From a virus, in the IMG/VR virus record IMGVR_UViG_3300034060_001790, positions 1 through 43,438 of that record: DNA of 43,438 nt, one strand, 5' to 3'. Shown here in pieces: positions 40,609 to 43,438 of the stretch. Numbering within the stretch: position 1 is the first letter of the stretch; each line of letters opens with the position of its first letter. The position numbers were made by a program, and so were the translations under genes. Under the pieces are notes generated by a model that made no database searches, was not told where the DNA came from, and saw nothing but the letters and a program-made list of their open reading frames with translations.

Positions 40609-41898
40609 ATGACAAATCTAGATTTTAAAGTAGTTGCACAATTTATTGAAGAAATGAAAGCAACTTCTTCAACAAATGATAAAAAAGAGATACTTAAAAA
40701 GTATGATACTCCAGTATTACGTAAACTATTTGAATATGTGTATTCTCCATTTAAGCAGTATTATGTTACTTCGGATAACCTAAAGAAACGTCAGGATCTT
40801 AGTTTTGATAACTATGATGATCTATTTGATTTACTTGATGATCTGAATGAACGGCTAATCACAGGCCACAATGCTATCCAAGTAGTTAATGGTTTTATTG
40901 CCAAGAATCAGGAGTTCGCAGATGTCATCTATGATGTGATAGACAGAAACCTAAAAACACGAGCAACTACCACCCTAATTAATTCAGTAATGCCAGGCAC
41001 AGTGCCTACCTTTGATGTTGCCCTAGCTGAGAAGTTTGATGGTAATGAAAAAAAGGTAAACTTTGACTCTGGGGAATGGTGGGCAAGTCGTAAGCTTGAT
41101 GGAGTTCGCTGTATTACTGTAATTGATGCAGATGGAGAACCTAAATTTTATTCACGAGCAGGCAATGAATTCTTAACTCTTTCAATATTAGCCCAAGATA
41201 TTAAGAAGCTTGGATTAAAGAATAAAATATTGGATGGAGAAGTTTGCGTTATGAAAGAAGGCGGACTTGAAGATTTCCAAGGTATTATCAAAGAAATTGG
41301 CAGAAAGAACCATACTATTCAAACTCCAAAGTATTATGTATTTGATTTTTTAGAAGCATCTGAATTTTGGAATCAAGCTGGAGATGTTTCTCTGTCAGCT
41401 AGACTAATTATCCTAAATGCAATTGTAACTGACTTAACCTATGCTGAACCGTTACCTCAATTTCAAATAAAATCAGTTGAAGAATTTGAAAAAATTGTAG
41501 CTGATGCAACTGAAATGGGTTATGAAGGAGTAATGATGCGTAAGGATATTGGTTACGAAGGCAAACGTTCAAAGAACCTGCTTAAGGTTAAAAAGATGCA
41601 TGATGCTGAATATGTTGTAATTGATCTTGAATCTGATGTAAATCGTATTATTGATATGGGTAAGGAAGTTGAAGAGCTTATGTTAAAAGCTGTAATTGTA
41701 GAACATAAAGGCAATACAGTTAGAGTAGGTTCAGGCTTTAATCTTGAACAAAGACGCCATTATCACGAAAACCCAAATGAAATTTTAGGTAAAACAATTA
41801 CCGTACAATTCTTTGAAGAAACTACTGATCAACATGGTGCTCACTCACTAAGATTTCCAGTATTCAAAGCAGTTCACGGCCAAAAGAGAGAATTTTAA
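40609..41898 (+). CDS. ATP-dependent DNA ligase
   Basis: 429 residues. Motif I SRKLDGVRC puts the adenylated lysine at residue 162; then FYSRAGNEF (motif Ia), KILDGEVCV (motif III), YYVFDFLE (IIIa), EGVMMRKD (motif IV) and KNLLKVKKMHDAEYVV (motif V). An OB-fold domain follows (residues about 345-429, with VRVGSGFNLEQRR). The N-terminal 130 residues are a helical domain, as in T4 gp30. Joins Okazaki fragments and nicks. Starts a likely replication/nucleotide operon with the guanylate kinase, DUF3127 and exonuclease genes. Confidence 0.93.
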   Translation: MTNLDFKVVAQFIEEMKATSSTNDKKEILKKYDTPVLRKLFEYVYSPFKQYYVTSDNLKKRQDLSFDNYDDLFDLLDDLNERLITGHNAIQVVNGFIAKNQEFADVIYDVIDRNLKTRATTTLINSVMPGTVPTFDVALAEKFDGNEKKVNFDSGEWWASRKLDGVRCITVIDADGEPKFYSRAGNEFLTLSILAQDIKKLGLKNKILDGEVCVMKEGGLEDFQGIIKEIGRKNHTIQTPKYYVFDFLEASEFWNQAGDVSLSARLIILNAIVTDLTYAEPLPQFQIKSVEEFEKIVADATEMGYEGVMMRKDIGYEGKRSKNLLKVKKMHDAEYVVIDLESDVNRIIDMGKEVEELMLKAVIVEHKGNTVRVGSGFNLEQRRHYHENPNEILGKTITVQFFEETTDQHGAHSLRFPVFKAVHGQKREF

Positions 41899-41906
41899 TT
41901 TAATAT

Positions 41907-42386
41907 ATGAGCAAAAGAATAATTTTAGTCGGCAAAGCCGCAAGCGGCAAGGATTTCCTTCGCAAAAAATTTGAAGATCGCGGGTTTAAATACGCAATCA
42001 GTTACACAACACGGCCGCCAAGAGAAGGCGAAATAGATGGAAAAGATTATTTCTTTATGACACGTCCTCAAGCTCAAGATATGATTGATATGGATCAGTT
42101 TTACGAATGGGTTGCATTTAATAACTGGATATATGGAACAACGGTTGAACAATTTGAAGAAGATGATGTCTTTATTATGACCCCGTCTGGTTTAGCCCAC
42201 TTATCTGATGATGCACGTAAAGAGTCACTAGTAATCTTTTTTGATATTGATGAAGAGATTAGACGTAAGCGTATGCTTAGTCGCAATATGCCAGGAGATT
42301 CAGTTGAGCGTCGACTTGAGGCAGACCGCAAAGATTTTGAAAATTTTACTAACTATGATATAAAAATAACTAATCACGATTTCTAA
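41907..42386 (+). CDS. gmk: guanylate kinase-like nucleotide kinase
   Basis: 159 residues, shorter than cellular guanylate kinase (about 205). P-loop GKAASGKD at residues 9-16, with Asp where Ser/Thr usually binds magnesium. GMP-binding segment YAISYTTRPPREGEIDGKDYFF is well kept, then FYEWVAFNNWIYGT, a Walker-B-like VIFFDIDEEIRRKR and RRLEADRKDFEN. Predicted to phosphorylate GMP/dGMP for phage DNA synthesis. The short length and altered P-loop leave open a related (d)NMP. Starts 8 nt after the ligase stop codon. Confidence 0.85.
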   Translation: MSKRIILVGKAASGKDFLRKKFEDRGFKYAISYTTRPPREGEIDGKDYFFMTRPQAQDMIDMDQFYEWVAFNNWIYGTTVEQFEEDDVFIMTPSGLAHLSDDARKESLVIFFDIDEEIRRKRMLSRNMPGDSVERRLEADRKDFENFTNYDIKITNHDF

Positions 42387-42387
42387 T

Positions 42388-42807
42388 ATGGCATTTGAAT
42401 TAACAGGGGTAATTATCGAAATATTCCCAGCACAGACATTTAACAAAGGCTTTCGCAAAAGAGAGTTTGTAATTGAATCAGGGGACAAGTACCCACAAAA
42501 AATAATATTTGGACTAGTCCAAGATAAATGCGATATGATTGATTCATATGGAGTTGGAGATACGGTCTCTATTTCATTTGATGTAAAAGGCAGAGACTGG
42601 ACTGATAAAGCTGGTCAAACCAAATATTTCAATAGTCTTGAGGCATACCGAATTAGCGGTCAACAACGTGCATCTACTAAAAGTAAAAAAGTTGAAGAAG
42701 AGGACGAAGATGATGAAATTTTCCGTAGTCTTGGAATTGACACTGGTCCTAAAAAATCAGCTGCACCAGCTAGCTCATTTAGTGATGATGCCGATTTACC
42801 ATTTTAA
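42388..42807 (+). CDS. DUF3127 OB-fold protein with SSB-like acidic tip
   Basis: 139 residues. Residues 1-90 follow the DUF3127 family (ELTGVIIEIFPAQTFNKGF, KREFVIESGDKYPQKIIF, VGDTVSISFDVKGRDW, KYFNSLEAYRI), an OB-fold group found mainly in Bacteroidota and their phages. The Ser/Lys/Glu-rich linker ends in SFSDDADLPF, like the DDDIPF tip by which single-stranded DNA-binding proteins recruit partners. Probably a single-stranded DNA-binding or replication-accessory protein. Starts 1 nt after the kinase stop codon. Confidence 0.85.
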   Translation: MAFELTGVIIEIFPAQTFNKGFRKREFVIESGDKYPQKIIFGLVQDKCDMIDSYGVGDTVSISFDVKGRDWTDKAGQTKYFNSLEAYRISGQQRASTKSKKVEEEDEDDEIFRSLGIDTGPKKSAAPASSFSDDADLPF

Positions 42808-42816
42808 TCTATACAT

Positions 42817-43438
42817 ATGAAATACATCTCAATAGATATTGAGACTACTGGTCTAAATCCAGAGTCTTGTCAAATTCTTCAAATTGGTGCAGTGATTGAA
42901 GACACTCAAAATCCCGTACCATACAATCAATTGCCTAAATTTCAGTGTATCATTGAACATGAAGCTTATGTTGGAAGTGCATTTGCTCTTTCCTTAAATT
43001 CATGGATCCTAAAAATCTTAGGAGGTCTTGAAAATAAAACCAAGGAAGAACGTTTGGAATACCGAAAGGCCCATAATATTTTACCTGCAGGCTTGGTTGC
43101 AAAATCTTTTCAAATGTGGTTAATCACAAATGGATTTCCATGTGAAGCAACTGGCGGCGTAAAGATTAATGTTGCTGGTAAAAACTTTGCAAGTTTTGAT
43201 AAAGTATTTTTACAGAAACTTCCAAATTGGATGAGCTCAATTCAAATGAGGCAACGTATCCTGGACCCAGCGATTCTATTAATGGACTGGCAAGAGGATG
43301 AAAGTTTACCAAATTTACAGACGTGCATGGATCGATGCCAATTATCTGGAGAAGTAACCCATGATGCTCTGCAAGATGCATTAGATGTAGTTAGAGTCAT
43401 CCGAACTGTAACTAGTAATTATAACTTTGTTAATATTA
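42817..43438 (+). CDS. DEDDh 3'-5' exonuclease, DnaQ-like (3' partial)
   Basis: ATG at 42817; the frame is open to the window end (207 codons). ExoI motif YISIDIETTG (Asp7, Glu9), ExoII-like GKNFASFDK, and ExoIII HDALQDALDV with the His of the DEDDh type. Such enzymes proofread or trim DNA or RNA; T4 DexA is a comparable stand-alone phage exonuclease. Continues the ligase operon with a 9-nt gap. The C-terminus is missing from this window. Confidence 0.88.
   Translation, partial: MKYISIDIETTGLNPESCQILQIGAVIEDTQNPVPYNQLPKFQCIIEHEAYVGSAFALSLNSWILKILGGLENKTKEERLEYRKAHNILPAGLVAKSFQMWLITNGFPCEATGGVKINVAGKNFASFDKVFLQKLPNWMSSIQMRQRILDPAILLMDWQEDESLPNLQTCMDRCQLSGEVTHDALQDALDVVRVIRTVTSNYNFVNI

Overview
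The window looks like part of the genome of a large T4-like, contractile-tailed phage (Caudoviricetes) infecting a Bacteroidota host, probably flavobacterial. It is AT-rich, tightly packed and almost all on the plus strand, with many ATGA or TAATG overlaps. Phage identity rests on a T4 gp17-like large terminase, a gp16-like small terminase, gp6-, gp15-, gp19- and gp26-like tail or baseplate proteins, and a fibre ending in an S74 autochaperone. The host call rests on a Bacteroidota-type ribosomal protein bS21, a DUF3127 protein and the near absence of Shine-Dalgarno sequences before start codons.

Layout: (1) 1-5867, the 3' part of a giant fibre gene made of hundreds of Gly-X-Y triplets (GTS/GSN/GSS) with two folded inserts and a C-terminal S74 chaperone. 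(2) 5871-6831, two small unknown, probably virion, genes. (3) 6897-13113, a glycosylation cassette of two multidomain proteins flanking one methyltransferase; the second carries a heptosyltransferase of the autotransporter-glycosylating (TibC/BAHT) type with its four-cysteine iron finger. (4) 13124-15375, a tail-tube-like gene and two minus-strand genes. (5) 15376-15911, a phage tmRNA on the minus strand with its terminator and promoters. (6) 15912-22217, baseplate wedge, small and large terminase, PhoH-like ATPase and an ECF-type sigma factor. (7) 22220-30844, membrane, structural and baseplate genes. (8) 30968-32796, an abundant-looking protein with a nine-A slippery run that could fuse it to a downstream SH3/KOW-like domain. 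(9) 32831-34733, a second methyltransferase plus glycosyltransferase pair. (10) 34780-39295, three proteins with features of capsid-internal, protease-processed proteins. (11) 39303-43438, bS21, NUDIX hydrolase, an acidic protein, ATP-dependent DNA ligase, guanylate kinase, a DUF3127 OB-fold protein and a truncated DEDDh exonuclease.

Three themes stand out. First, possible self-glycosylation of the virion: a Ser/Thr-rich fibre lies directly upstream of a Ser/Thr O-heptosyltransferase-like enzyme. Second, translational control: the phage carries its own bS21 and its own tmRNA with an unusually long tag, and some messages may be leaderless. Third, two recurring promoter-like motifs: ATAAATAAY, usually 26-31 nt before late/structural starts, and AGTATAAT before glycosylation, bS21 and replication genes. 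The ECF sigma factor is the obvious candidate reader of one of them. All functions are read from sequence patterns; no database search was run.
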